From Sphaerisporangium rhizosphaerae (GTDB taxonomy: Bacteria > Actinomycetota > Actinomycetes > Streptosporangiales > Streptosporangiaceae): a stretch of 64,000 nucleotides of DNA. Below the pieces are notes generated by a model. It was not told the origin of the DNA. It did no database searches and saw only the letters and a list, made by a program, of their open reading frames with translations. This document shows, piece by piece, positions 1 through 8,455 of the stretch; positions within the stretch are counted from its first letter, which is position 1; the number at the start of each line of letters is the position of its first letter. The stretch lies in assembly GCF_042665155.1 (NCBI RefSeq), contig NZ_JBHTCG010000040.1, positions 4,844-68,843 on the forward strand, read 5' to 3'. The position numbers and the translations under genes were made by a program.

Positions 1-279
1 CAGGCCGGCGATGAACAGTCTTCGCCGGCCGAGCAGGTCGCCCATCCGGCCGAAGAGGATCAGCAGGGCGGCCAGGGACAGCGGGTAGACCGAGTTGATC
101 CACTCGGCCTGCGAGGCGTCCAGCGACAGATCCCCGATGATGGTGGGGACCGCCACGTTGACGATCGTCGCGTCCATGATGATCAGTGAGACGCCGAGCG
201 CGATGAACGGCATCGGCGCCCAGCGGCTCCGAGCCGGCGCCGGACCGTCCCCGCGCGTTCCCGTATCGCCGGTCTCCAT
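1..279 (-). CDS. MFS drug exporter, DHA2-like, N-terminal part (truncated by window edge)
   Basis: The first 93 codons of a major facilitator transporter, read leftward from ATG at 279; the rest lies outside the window. After a short hydrophilic head (about 22 residues), helix 1 carries the DATIVNVA motif typical of the 14-helix DHA2 (EmrB/QacA) exporters. It is followed by QAEWINSVYPL and the loop 2-3 motif GRMGDLLGRRRLF (family GRxxDRxGRR). An AAAGGTGGG ribosome site precedes the start. Members pump antibiotics, dyes or antiseptics out using the proton gradient. The substrate cannot be told from this fragment. A palindrome 39 bases upstream suggests a TetR-family repressor controls it. Confidence 0.9.
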   Translation of the reverse strand, partial: METGDTGTRGDGPAPARSRWAPMPFIALGVSLIIMDATIVNVAVPTIIGDLSLDASQAEWINSVYPLSLAALLILFGRMGDLLGRRRLFIAGL

Positions 280-317
280 GGCGATCCCACCTTTCCTCGT
301 CCTGCGGCCGGCCCATG

Positions 318-338
318 TTACCGACATAGTGTCAGTAA
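318..338. promoter_or_regulatory. 21-bp imperfect palindrome, likely TetR-type operator
   Basis: TTAC.GACA...TGTC.GTAA: eight of ten positions pair across the centre at 328. It sits 39 bases in front of the MFS exporter start and 165 bases before the lipoprotein gene on the other strand. Size and symmetry fit a TetR-family operator, as expected for an exporter of this class. No repressor gene is visible on this side of the exporter; it may lie beyond the left edge. Confidence 0.6.
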
Positions 339-502
339 GTCAGTGCGGGCGTGGCGTCCCCGCACGGCGGATCCGGTGCCGGCGCGCTCGCGCCGGCGTC
401 GCGGGATGGGTGCCGCGAGCCTGCCACGCCACCTCCCCTGTCTCGTGTGGGCGCGTCGTGAACTGGGCATTTAGCTGGATATCGGGGGAAAGGGCGTGAA
501 GT

Positions 503-1465
503 ATGCGTCGTCGTCAGGTGCTCGCGCTCGGTGCCGGGCTCGTGGCGCTGGCGGCGGGATGCGCGGACCCCTTCGATTCACGCAAGCTCGGGTCGGTGAC
601 CCTGCCGGTCGTGGTACCCGGCCCGTCCGGCGGTGAAGCCGATCGCGTCGCGCGGGCGCTCAAGACGGTGGCGGAACGCGACACCCTGGTGCGAGAGCTG
701 CGGGTGGTGAACAGGCCGCAGTACACGGCGCTGACGGAGTTCGGGCGCGCGCCGCACCCGAGGCAGGTGCTGCTGGCCGACCCCGAGCTGGTCGGCACGG
801 TCGGCGCGGCGCGGCAGGCGACCGCGTTCGCGGGCACCACGCCGCTGGCCCGGCTGTGCGGCGAGTGGGAGGCCCTGGTGGTGCCGGGCGGCTCCCGCCT
901 CGCGACCTTCGGCGCCTTCGCCGACCTCATGCGCCGCGACCCGGGCAGGCTCGCGCTGGGCGGCCGCGCCGAGGGCGGGGTGGACCACGTGCTGTTCGGC
1001 ATGCTGGCGCAGAGCCTCGGCGTGGACGCGCGCCTGCTGCGCTACGTCGCCTACCCCACCAGCGGCGAGGCGGTCGCCGCGCTGGCCAAGGGGGAGGTGG
1101 GGGCGGTCCTGGCCGGCCACAACGGCGTGCGCGCGGCCCTGCGAGCCGGTGGGCTGCGCGCGCTCGCCGTCTCCTCGCCCGACCGCATCCCCGGCGTGGA
1201 GGCGCCGACGCTGCTGGAGTGCGACACGCACGTGGACTGCGCGAACTGGCGCGGGCTGGTCGGGCCGGGCGGCCTGCCCGAGGGCGACCGGGCCGCGCTG
1301 ACCGGAATGTGCCGCGACCTGGCCGGCTCCCCGCGCTGGAGGGAGCTGTGCGCCCGCAGCGGCTGGACGCCGCTGTACCTGGAGGGTGAGGACTTCCGGC
1401 AGTGGCTCCGTGTCGAGTCCGCCCGCCTCGGCCGCGCCCTCGGCGAACTCGGCCTGCGCGTCTGA
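503..1465 (+). CDS. TctC/Bug-family tripartite tricarboxylate transporter substrate-binding lipoprotein (orphan)
   Basis: A 320-residue exported protein. The Arg-rich start (MRRRQ), a hydrophobic stretch and the lipobox LAAGC at about residue 20 mark a lipoprotein that binds its solute outside the membrane. The remainder fits the TctC/Bug periplasmic-binding fold: a VVVPGPSGGEADRVAR segment near residue 37, which in the family starts the ligand pocket, and a late GLVGPGGLPEGDRAAL segment typical of this family. Bug proteins normally pass small carboxylates to TctA/TctB membrane partners. Neither partner is next to this gene, so it may serve a transporter elsewhere or act as a sensor. The ATG follows a modest GGGGAAAGGGC ribosome site. 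Confidence 0.75.
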   Translation: MRRRQVLALGAGLVALAAGCADPFDSRKLGSVTLPVVVPGPSGGEADRVARALKTVAERDTLVRELRVVNRPQYTALTEFGRAPHPRQVLLADPELVGTVGAARQATAFAGTTPLARLCGEWEALVVPGGSRLATFGAFADLMRRDPGRLALGGRAEGGVDHVLFGMLAQSLGVDARLLRYVAYPTSGEAVAALAKGEVGAVLAGHNGVRAALRAGGLRALAVSSPDRIPGVEAPTLLECDTHVDCANWRGLVGPGGLPEGDRAALTGMCRDLAGSPRWRELCARSGWTPLYLEGEDFRQWLRVESARLGRALGELGLRV

Positions 1466-1564
1466 GGCGCCGCATCGCACCAAGGGAGCGGGGCCGTGCC
1501 GAGGCGGCCGGGGCATCGCCCGCGCCCGCTTGAGTGGGGTCGCGTACACAACCTGTGGGGGTGC

Positions 1565-1592
1565 TTGCGCTCGGGGCCACTAGATGTAGGAT
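1565..1592 (+). promoter_or_regulatory. Candidate promoter of the riboswitch-nrdAB transcript
   Basis: TTGCGC (1565-1570) and TAGGAT (1587-1592) are separated by 16 bases. This would place the transcript start near 1600, at the 5' edge of the cobalamin riboswitch. Assigned by position and consensus only. Confidence 0.45.
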
Positions 1593-1599
1593 CCTGATC

Positions 1600-1795
1600 G
1601 TCGCTGGTTCGCCCCCCGGGGCGACGTGAGAGGGAACCCGGTGCGATTCCGGGGCTGCCCCGCAGCGGTGAGCGGGAACGAAAGCCGTCATATGAGCACT
1701 GGGCCGCGATAGTCGGCGGCCTGGGAAGCGACGGCCGGTAGGCATGTGCCAGGCGCCCGCGAGCCCGAAAACCTGCCGGTGACGCTGGAGTCGTC
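1600..1795 (+). ncRNA. Cobalamin (B12) riboswitch upstream of nrdAB
   Basis: Canonical conserved blocks occur in order: GAGGGAACCCGGTGCGATTC near 1630, CTGCCCCGCAGCGGTGAGCG near 1655, and the 3' B12 box AGCCCGAAAACCTGCCGG at 1762-1779. It lies 120 bases before the nrdA start. In Streptomyces an adenosylcobalamin riboswitch turns off the class Ia ribonucleotide reductase operon when B12 is present, leaving the B12-dependent class II enzyme to work. The same layout here implies the same logic. I did not resolve the switching hairpin between about 1795 and 1900. Confidence 0.95.
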
Positions 1796-1914
1796 CAGGC
1801 CTCGAGGGTGGGCCGCGTGACGGGGTCGTCCGGCGTGCCCGCAGGGTGCCGCTCACCGGACGTGCGCCGCCGCGTGCCCTCGTACGGGGATTCGAGCGCA
1901 CGAGGAGAGAGCAC

Positions 1915-4230
1915 GTGACCGTGACACGCGATTTGCCGCCGTCCCACTCGCGGGAGGACGACGGTGGCGGAGGCGGGCGGCGGGCGGCGGACCGGCGCCT
2001 GGCCATCGAGGAGGCGGCCGCGCGGGTCATCGCCGACCCGGCCAACTCCCGGGTCGCGGCGCGCCTGCTGGCCGAGGAGATCGCCGAGGAGACCGCCGCG
2101 CACGGTGTGCGGTCGTTCTCGCAGTCGGTCGCCGCCACGCACGAGGCCGGCCTGGTGCAGGACGCCCTCGCGAAGTTCGTGCGGGACAACGCCGCCGAGT
2201 TGGACGCCCTCGTCGACCCCGAGGGGGACGCCCGGTTCGAGTACTTCGGGCTGCGCACCGTCTACGACCGCTACCTGCTGCGCCACCCGGTCACCCGCGG
2301 CGTCCTGGAGGCGCCGCAGCACTTCTTCCTGCGCGTGGCGTGCGGCCTGGCCGACGGCGTCGCCGAGGCGGGCGAGCTGTACTGGCTGATCTCGACGCTG
2401 TCGTACCTGCCCAGCTCGCCGACGCTGTTCAACTCCGGCGCCCGGCGCCCGCAGCTGTCGTCGTGCTTCCTGCTCGACTCCCCGCGCGACGAGCTGGAGG
2501 CCATCTACGAGCGGTACGGGCAGGTGGCGCGGCTGTCGAAGTACGCCGGCGGCATCGGCATCTCCTGGACCCGCGTCCGGTCGCGCGGCTCGCTGATCCG
2601 GGGCACGAACGGGCACTCCAACGGCATCGTGCCGTGGCTGCGGACGCTGGACTCGAGCGTCGCGGCGGTCAACCAGGGCGGCCGGCGCAAGGGCGCGGCC
2701 TGCGTCTACCTGGAGCCGTGGCACGCCGACGTCGAGGAGTTCCTCGAACTGCGCGACAACACCGGCGAGGACGCCCGCCGCACCCACAACCTCAACCTGG
2801 CCAACTGGATCCCCGACGAGTTCATGCGCCGCGTCGAGGCCGACGGCACCTGGTCGCTGTTCGACCCCAAGGACGTCCCCGAGCTGGTCGACCTGTGGGG
2901 CGAGGAGTTCGACCGCGCCTACCGGGCGGCCGAGGCCGCCGGCCGGCACGTCCGTCAACTGCCGGCCCGCACGCTGTACGGCCGCATGATGCGCACGCTC
3001 GCCCAGACGGGCAACGGCTGGATGACCTTCAAGGACGCCGCCAACCGGGCCTCCAACCAGACCGCGCGCCCGCAGAACGTCATTCACCTGTCCAACCTGT
3101 GCACCGAGATCCTGGAGGTCACCAGCGACGCCGAGACCGCCGTGTGCAACCTCGGCTCGGTCAACCTGGCCGCCCACCTGGTGGACGGCGAGGTCGACTG
3201 GGCGCGGCTGCGGGCGACGGTGGCGACGGCGGTGCGCTTCCTGGACAGGTCCATCGACCGGGGGTTCTACCCGACGCCCGAGGCGGAGGCGGCCAACCGC
3301 CGCTGGCGCCCGATCGGCCTCGGCGTGATGGGCCTGGCCGATGTGTTCTTCGCGGCCCGCCTGCCGTTCGACTCGCCCGAGGCGCTCGCGCTGTCCACCC
3401 GGATCGCCGAGGAGATGGCCCTGGCCGCCTACGGCGCCTCGGCCGCCCTGGCCGCCGCGCACGGCCCGCACCCGTCCTACGCCGACACCCGCGCCGCCGG
3501 GGGAGTGCTGCACCTGGACCACTTCCCGCAGGCGACCCCGGTCCACCCGGACGAGTGGGAGGCGCTGCGCGCGAGGATCGCCGAGACGGGCCTGCGCAAC
3601 TCGCTGCTGCTGGCCGTGGCGCCCACCGCGACGATCGCCTCGATCGCGGGCTGCTACGAGTGCGTCGAGCCTCAGGTGTCCAACGTGTTCAAACGCGAGA
3701 CGCTGTCGGGCGAGTTCCTGCAGGTCAACCGCTATCTGGTGCGCGACCTGCGGCAGCGCGGGCTGTGGACGCCGGAGATGAGGGACGCCGTCAAGCGCGC
3801 CGACGGGTCGGTGCAGGAGATCGCGCAGATCCCCGAGGACCTCAGGCGGCTGTACCGCACGGCCTGGGAGTTGCCGCAGAAGGCGCTGATCGACCTCGCC
3901 GCCGCGCGCCAGCCGTACATCGACCAGTCGCAGTCGCTGAACCTGTTCATGGCCGCTCCCACCATCGGCAAGCTCTCCTCGATGTACGCCTACGCCTGGC
4001 GGGCCGGGCTGAAGACGACCTACTACCTGCGCTCGCGCCCGGCCACCCGGATCGCGCAGGCCACCGTCGCCGCCCAGGCGCCCGCCGCGGCGCCGAGCCC
4101 CGGCGCGCCGGCGTTCCCACCCGTGTCCCTACCGACGTCCCTACCCGCGTCCGGGCCCGTTCAGGCGCTCGACCAGGACGCCGTCGCCTGCTCCCTTGAG
4201 AACCCCGAGATCTGCGAGGCCTGCCAGTGA
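1915..4230 (+). CDS. nrdA: Class Ia ribonucleoside-diphosphate reductase, large (alpha) subunit
   Basis: A 771-residue catalytic subunit reducing ribonucleoside diphosphates to deoxy forms for DNA synthesis. Visible active-site features are SSCF with Cys184, NLCTE with Cys396 and Glu398 (radical-site Cys), and VCNLG with Cys411 as the redox partner. The C-terminus ends in CEAC, the swinging dithiol that passes on reducing power. GTG at 1915 is chosen because GAGGAGAGAG sits just before it; an in-frame GTG at 1846 would run back towards the riboswitch. The N-terminus lacks an obvious ATP-cone motif. The stop overlaps nrdB, so both subunits are translated together. A Pro/Ala/Ser-rich tail (about residues 690-745) precedes the CEAC end. 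Confidence 0.95.
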   Translation: MTVTRDLPPSHSREDDGGGGGRRAADRRLAIEEAAARVIADPANSRVAARLLAEEIAEETAAHGVRSFSQSVAATHEAGLVQDALAKFVRDNAAELDALVDPEGDARFEYFGLRTVYDRYLLRHPVTRGVLEAPQHFFLRVACGLADGVAEAGELYWLISTLSYLPSSPTLFNSGARRPQLSSCFLLDSPRDELEAIYERYGQVARLSKYAGGIGISWTRVRSRGSLIRGTNGHSNGIVPWLRTLDSSVAAVNQGGRRKGAACVYLEPWHADVEEFLELRDNTGEDARRTHNLNLANWIPDEFMRRVEADGTWSLFDPKDVPELVDLWGEEFDRAYRAAEAAGRHVRQLPARTLYGRMMRTLAQTGNGWMTFKDAANRASNQTARPQNVIHLSNLCTEILEVTSDAETAVCNLGSVNLAAHLVDGEVDWARLRATVATAVRFLDRSIDRGFYPTPEAEAANRRWRPIGLGVMGLADVFFAARLPFDSPEALALSTRIAEEMALAAYGASAALAAAHGPHPSYADTRAAGGVLHLDHFPQATPVHPDEWEALRARIAETGLRNSLLLAVAPTATIASIAGCYECVEPQVSNVFKRETLSGEFLQVNRYLVRDLRQRGLWTPEMRDAVKRADGSVQEIAQIPEDLRRLYRTAWELPQKALIDLAAARQPYIDQSQSLNLFMAAPTIGKLSSMYAYAWRAGLKTTYYLRSRPATRIAQATVAAQAPAAAPSPGAPAFPPVSLPTSLPASGPVQALDQDAVACSLENPEICEACQ

Positions 4231-5225
4231 TGCTGCTCGACCCCGGCATGGACCTGACCCTGCGCCCGATGCGCTACCCCGAGTTCTACGAGCGCTATCG
4301 GACCGCCATCCGCAACACCTGGACGGTCGAGGAGGTGGACCTGCAGTCCGACCTGGCCGACCTGGCCGAGCTGAGCGCGGGCGAGCGTCATCTGATCAAC
4401 CGGCTGGTGGCGTTCTTCGCCACCGGCGACTCGATCGTGGCCAACAACCTGGTGCTCAACCTGTACCAGCACCTCAACGCGCCCGAGGCCCGGCTCTACC
4501 TGTCGCGGCAGCTGTTCGAGGAGGCCGTGCACGTCCAGTTCTACCTGACGCTGCTGGACACCTACCTGCCCGACCACGACGAGCGGGCCAAGGCGTTCGC
4601 CGCCGTCGAGCACATCCCCTCCATCCGCGACAAGGCCGAGTTCTGCTTCCGCTGGATCGACTCGATCAACGCGCTCCAGCGCCTGTCGACCCGGCAGGAC
4701 CGGCGGGCGTTCCTGCTCAACCTCATCTGCTTCGCCGCCTGCATCGAGGGGCTGTTCTTCTACGGCGCCTTCGCCTACGTGTACTGGCTGCGCTCGCGGG
4801 GCCTGCTCGGCGGGCTGGCCACCGGGACCAACTGGGTGTTCCGCGACGAGTCCATGCACATGGAGTTCGCCTTCTCGGTGGTCGACACGGTGCGCGCGGA
4901 GGAGCCGGACCTGTTCGACGACGAGCTCGGCGCCCAGGTGACCCGGATGATCGAGGAGGCGGTGGCCGCCGAACTGGCCTTCGCCCGCGACCTGTGCGGC
5001 GATGGCCTGGCGGGGATGAGCGCGGAGCGGATGCGCGAGTACCTGGAGTACGTCGCCGACCGCCGGCTGGCGCGGCTCGGCCTGCCGGAGCGGTACGGGA
5101 CGGCCAATCCGTTCGCCTTCATGGAGTTCCAGGACGTGCAGGAGCTGGCCAACTTCTTCGAGCGCAGGGTGTCGGCCTACCAGGTGGCGGTGGAGGGCAC
5201 CGTGAGCCTGGACGAGGTGTTCTGA
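4230..5225 (+). CDS. nrdB: Class Ia ribonucleoside-diphosphate reductase, small (beta) subunit
   Basis: A 331-residue radical-generating partner of NrdA. Metal ligands and radical residue are visible: Asp67 (ATGDS), Glu98 and His101 in EEAVH, and Tyr105 in HVQFY at the spacing of the E. coli R2 tyrosyl radical. Later come the IEGLFF and RDESMHMEF (ExxH) ligand pairs. The Tyr places it with the tyrosyl-radical enzymes. ATG at 4230 shares its A with the nrdA stop (TGATG); a GTG three bases upstream is also possible. Streptomyces operons carry a third gene, nrdS, after nrdB. Here the next gene is an unrelated MscS channel, preceded by a terminator-like hairpin. Confidence 0.95.
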   Translation: MLLDPGMDLTLRPMRYPEFYERYRTAIRNTWTVEEVDLQSDLADLAELSAGERHLINRLVAFFATGDSIVANNLVLNLYQHLNAPEARLYLSRQLFEEAVHVQFYLTLLDTYLPDHDERAKAFAAVEHIPSIRDKAEFCFRWIDSINALQRLSTRQDRRAFLLNLICFAACIEGLFFYGAFAYVYWLRSRGLLGGLATGTNWVFRDESMHMEFAFSVVDTVRAEEPDLFDDELGAQVTRMIEEAVAAELAFARDLCGDGLAGMSAERMREYLEYVADRRLARLGLPERYGTANPFAFMEFQDVQELANFFERRVSAYQVAVEGTVSLDEVF

Positions 5226-5329
5226 CCGCCCCCGGAGCGCCGTGTCACCGTGCGGCGGGACCTCGTGTGAGGTTTATCACCCCGTTGCGGGTGGTTTCCG
5301 GGTCAAAGTCTGGTTAAGGATCGCCGGAG

Positions 5330-5369
5330 CCGGTCCGGGCCCTGGTGAAAGCCGAGGGCGCCGGACCGG
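5330..5369. terminator. Hairpin after nrdB
   Basis: CCGGTCCGG (5330-5338) pairs perfectly with CCGGACCGG (5361-5369) about 100 bases past the nrdB stop. There is no T-run, as is common in high-GC actinomycetes. It separates the nrd operon from the downstream channel gene. Confidence 0.5.
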
Positions 5370-5417
5370 TCCGCCGGCGCCCGGCCGGTGCGACAGTGGG
5401 GGAAACCGGAGAAGGGG

Positions 5418-6563
5418 ATGCCGCCCGTGTCATCGGCAGTGAACTGGATCGTCCTGGTCGTCGTCGTCCTGGCGGCGCTCGTCGCCGTCGAGCTGCTGCG
5501 CCGCGTGCTGCGGTCGCGCAGGGTCAACGGCCGGTTCTCCCTGGCCGGGCCGGTCGTCGAGCGGTGTACGTGGCCGGGCTTCGCCACCGCCGCCGTGGTC
5601 GCCTTCAACACGGTCTACGCGCCGGGGATGTCCGGCAGGTCGTTCGAGTTCGCGGTGCAGCAGACCGTCACCGTCCTGCTGATCGCCTGCGTGGCCTGGC
5701 TGGTCATCCAGGCCGCCTACGCGGTGACCGACGTGGTGCTGGCCAGGCTCAACGGCGTCGAGGGCATCGGCAACCGCAGGGCCCGCCGCATCCGCACGCA
5801 GATCACCCTGGTCCGCCGGGTGGCGGCCGCGGTCATCATCGTCGTCTCCGCCGGGGCGATGCTGTTCAGCTTCCCCGCCGTCCGCGCGCTCGGCGCCGGT
5901 CTGCTGGCCTCGGCGGGCATCGCCGGCGTGGTGGCCGGCATCGCCGCCCAGTCCACGCTCAGCAACCTGATCGCCGGGCTGCAGCTCGCCTTCAGCGACG
6001 CCATCAGGCTCGACGACGCCGTGGTCGTGGACGGAGAGTGGGGCCGCATCGAGGAGCTGACCCTGACCTACGTCGTCGTGCGGCTGTGGGACGAGCGCCG
6101 GCTGATCCTGCCGGTGTCCTACTTCACCTCCACGCCGTTCGAGAACTGGACCCGCTACGAGAGCCGCGTCGTCGGGCACGTCATGTTCTACGTCGACTGG
6201 ACGGTGCCCGTCGACGAGCTGCGGGCCGAGCTGTACCGGTGCCTGCGCGAGCACCCGCTGTGGGACCAGAAGGACTGGACCCTCCAGGTGACCGACGTCC
6301 AGGCCAACGGCCTGGTGGAACTGCGCGCGCTCATGAGCGCCTCCGACGCGCCGAGCGTGTGGGACCTCAAGTGCGACGTCCGCGAGCACCTGGTCGCCTA
6401 CATCCGCGAGAACCATCCCCAGGCGATGCCGCGCCTGCGCGTCGAGGACGCCCCCGCCGCCGCCCCGGCGCCCCGGAAGGCGGGGACGTCCGTGCGGCCC
6501 GGCGTTCCCGGACAGGCCGTCCAGGACGGCCGCGAGCCCCGGTCAGGGATTGGACGGGCGTAG
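5418..6563 (+). CDS. MscS-family mechanosensitive ion channel
   Basis: A 381-residue inner-membrane protein that would open under membrane tension to release solutes during osmotic down-shock. Hydrophobic helices lie near residues 8-25, 50-65 and 80-100, and another at about 130-150. They are followed by the Gly/Ala-rich pore helix (GAGLLASAGIAGVVAG, about 155-170) and the conserved SNLIAGLQLAFSDAIRLDD start of the MscS beta domain. A soluble alpha/beta domain follows to about residue 330, with a Pro/Ala-rich tail. ATG at 5418 is preceded by GGAGAAGGGG; a GTG at 5427 is the alternative. The last 21 bases overlap the convergent gene's end. Confidence 0.9.
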   Translation: MPPVSSAVNWIVLVVVVLAALVAVELLRRVLRSRRVNGRFSLAGPVVERCTWPGFATAAVVAFNTVYAPGMSGRSFEFAVQQTVTVLLIACVAWLVIQAAYAVTDVVLARLNGVEGIGNRRARRIRTQITLVRRVAAAVIIVVSAGAMLFSFPAVRALGAGLLASAGIAGVVAGIAAQSTLSNLIAGLQLAFSDAIRLDDAVVVDGEWGRIEELTLTYVVVRLWDERRLILPVSYFTSTPFENWTRYESRVVGHVMFYVDWTVPVDELRAELYRCLREHPLWDQKDWTLQVTDVQANGLVELRALMSASDAPSVWDLKCDVREHLVAYIRENHPQAMPRLRVEDAPAAAPAPRKAGTSVRPGVPGQAVQDGREPRSGIGRA

Positions 6564-8129
6564 GACGCGGGTGCCGCCGGCGATCAGCGCCGTGGCGAGG
6601 ATCCACCCCGAGGCGATCAGGATGTTGGCCAGCCACTGCGTCCAGCCCACCGGCTCCCAGGCGCCGCGCAGCTCGAAGACGCTCACCGGCACCAGCAGGT
6701 CCAGGGTGTAGGGGAAGGGGTGGAACACCCGCCGCTCGTCCAGGCCGACCTGGGAGGGCGGATGGGTGGCGAAGACCGCGGTGCCGACGGCCAGCAGGAC
6801 GGCGAACCACACCCCGGCCAGCCACGGCCGGTACCCGTACCCGACGATCAGGTCCAGCAGCAGCCCGGCCAGGCGCCCGGTGGGGCCGATGGTCGAGCGG
6901 CGCGCCCGCTGCTTGGCCAGCAGCACCCGCCGCGCCTCCTGCTCGTGGCCGATCCTGCGGTACCAGGCGGCCAGGTGCTCGTACGGCTGCGGGCGGTAGC
7001 CGCCCGGGTCGCGGCTCACCCAGGACAGCCGGTCGGCCAGCCGGGCCTCGCCGCGCAGCGACTCGTAGGCGAACCCGTTCAGGTGCACGTGGCCGGGGTA
7101 GGCCCGGGGATGGTCGAGCAGAACGCCCACGCGCGAGTAGCCGAGGTTGACCTCGCCCTCCATCGAGGCCGGCGTCAGGATCAGCTCGTCGACCTGCATG
7201 TGGCTCAGGTGCAGCGCGCGGCCCTGCGCGCTCACCACGGACTGGTCGAACGACAGCACCCCGGTCACCCGGGCGCCGCGCAGCCGCACGGTGCCCTCGG
7301 CGGTGAAGCCCGCGCTGAACTCCACGCTGCTGGCCTGCATGTGGTCGGCGTAGACGGCGTGGCCGCCGGTCCCCTTGATCACGGCGCGCTGGAGGTACAG
7401 GCCGCTGTTGAACTTGGCGCCGATGAGCCGCAGGCCGCCGACGGTGCTGATGTCGCGGCAGAAGGCGCCGCCCTCCACGGTCAGCCCGCCGGCCCACAGC
7501 GCCCAGTGGTTCTGGTCCCAGCCCCGCTCCCGCTTCTCGGCGTCGCTGAACGGCCGGCGGACGTCCTCCAGGTAGCTCTCGGAGGGCCGGTGGCTCTGCG
7601 GGCCGCTCTGGTCGAGGTCGGGGGCCATCAGGCGGGCCCGCGCCAGCCGGAGCTGGCCGGTGACGTGGGCGTTGTCCAGCCGCACCCCGGCGTGGACGGT
7701 GCAGGAGTCCAGCTCCAGCAGGCCGTCCACCGTGCAGCGGGCGGCGCGGATGCGGTGGATGTCGCAGCCGCGGAAGCGCATGCCCTTGGTGGTGGCGTCG
7801 GTCAGGGACACCGTGCCGGACAGGTGGCAGTTCAGCAGGTGGAGCTTGCTGGTGAGCGTCGCGTCCGACAGGTTGAGCATCCCGGTGATGCGCGCCCCGG
7901 CGAGCCGCAGCCCGGCCACCTGGCCGGGCTTGGCGGGACGGGCGCCGAGCATCAGGGCGGTCACCAGCTCGGCCCGCACGGTGCGCTCGGGCCCCCACGC
8001 GCCACCACCGGCCGGGTCGTCGCGGGCGGGGTCGCCGGTGCGCAGATCGACCCACGCGCCGGAGGGATACGCCTCCCACACCTGGCGTTCCGCCGCCGTC
8101 AGCCGCCAGAACGGACGTGATCTCACCAC
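6543..8129 (-). CDS. Large membrane protein with a pentapeptide-like beta-helical domain
   Basis: A 528-residue protein. Residues 60-370 have regular short repeats of the type LRLAGARITGMLNLSDATL and VRLRGARVTGVLSFDQS, which fit a right-handed beta-helix of the pentapeptide-repeat kind. A linker (YRPQPYEHLAAWYRRIGHEQEARRV) precedes two hydrophobic helices at about 425-450 and 495-515 that anchor the C-terminus. Streptomyces relatives are often labelled membrane-associated oxidoreductase, but I see no redox motif. On the minus strand TACAGT (8141-8136) lies seven bases before the GTG at 8129, so the mRNA may be leaderless. An open frame continues upstream through the peptide cassettes but looks non-coding. 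It faces away from those cassettes. Confidence 0.7.
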   Translation of the reverse strand: MVRSRPFWRLTAAERQVWEAYPSGAWVDLRTGDPARDDPAGGGAWGPERTVRAELVTALMLGARPAKPGQVAGLRLAGARITGMLNLSDATLTSKLHLLNCHLSGTVSLTDATTKGMRFRGCDIHRIRAARCTVDGLLELDSCTVHAGVRLDNAHVTGQLRLARARLMAPDLDQSGPQSHRPSESYLEDVRRPFSDAEKRERGWDQNHWALWAGGLTVEGGAFCRDISTVGGLRLIGAKFNSGLYLQRAVIKGTGGHAVYADHMQASSVEFSAGFTAEGTVRLRGARVTGVLSFDQSVVSAQGRALHLSHMQVDELILTPASMEGEVNLGYSRVGVLLDHPRAYPGHVHLNGFAYESLRGEARLADRLSWVSRDPGGYRPQPYEHLAAWYRRIGHEQEARRVLLAKQRARRSTIGPTGRLAGLLLDLIVGYGYRPWLAGVWFAVLLAVGTAVFATHPPSQVGLDERRVFHPFPYTLDLLVPVSVFELRGAWEPVGWTQWLANILIASGWILATALIAGGTRVLRPSNP

Positions 8130-8205
8130 CCGGGGACTGTAGCGCGGCCGGACGCCCGAATCGCACCGGATCTGGCAGATCGTCCGAGACCTGACGGCGG
8201 AGAGG

Positions 8206-8455
8206 TGGCAGGAAACGGCCACGGGCGTGCAGCTTGCTGCCGCCGAATCGTCTGGTCGGGGGGGCTTGAATGCCGGAGAGTTGTTCGTGCAAGGACAAAA
8301 CGAAAACACTCCGGAAAAGAGTAAAAGAAATGACCTCCACCGCTTTCTCCGCCGCCGCCACTCGTTCCGCCGGCACCACCTGGGACGCCGCCTCGCGCAC
8401 CGCGGGCACCACGTGGGACGGTTACTCCCGCACCGCCGGCACCACCTGGGACTGA
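8206..8455 (+). repeat. Tandemly duplicated peptide cassette, copy 1
   Basis: About 250 bases that recur 657 bases downstream at 8863-9116. Both copies hold the same leader and the same short peptide gene. Within the leader, 8227-8306 matches 8884-8963 with one visible difference, while the spacer just before the start codon differs by substitutions and one inserted base. The leader contains GCAGC-TT-GCTGC (8229-8240), which can pair as a small hairpin. Confidence 0.9.
8330..8455 (+). CDS. 41-residue repeat peptide ending in GTTWD, copy 1
   Basis: A short head (MTSTAFSAAATR) is followed by three units each ending in GTTWD: RSAGTTWD, AASRTAGTTWD and GYSRTAGTTWD; the last ends exactly at the stop codon. 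It has no Cys, no signal peptide and no lipobox. ATG at 8330 is favoured over an in-frame ATG at 8270: in copy 2 the distance between the same two ATGs is 61 rather than 60 bases, so the upstream frame is not conserved while the peptide is. Between copies the three substitutions inside the gene are all synonymous, plus one added Thr codon, which indicates selection on the peptide. I do not recognise the family. A modified multi-core peptide or a binding/assembly tail are both possible. Confidence 0.7.
   Translation: MTSTAFSAAATRSAGTTWDAASRTAGTTWDGYSRTAGTTWD

Noticed and set aside
8270..8329. In-frame N-terminal extension of peptide 1 beginning MPESCSCKDK
   Set aside because: In copy 2 the same ATG is one base out of frame with the peptide, so the extension is not conserved.
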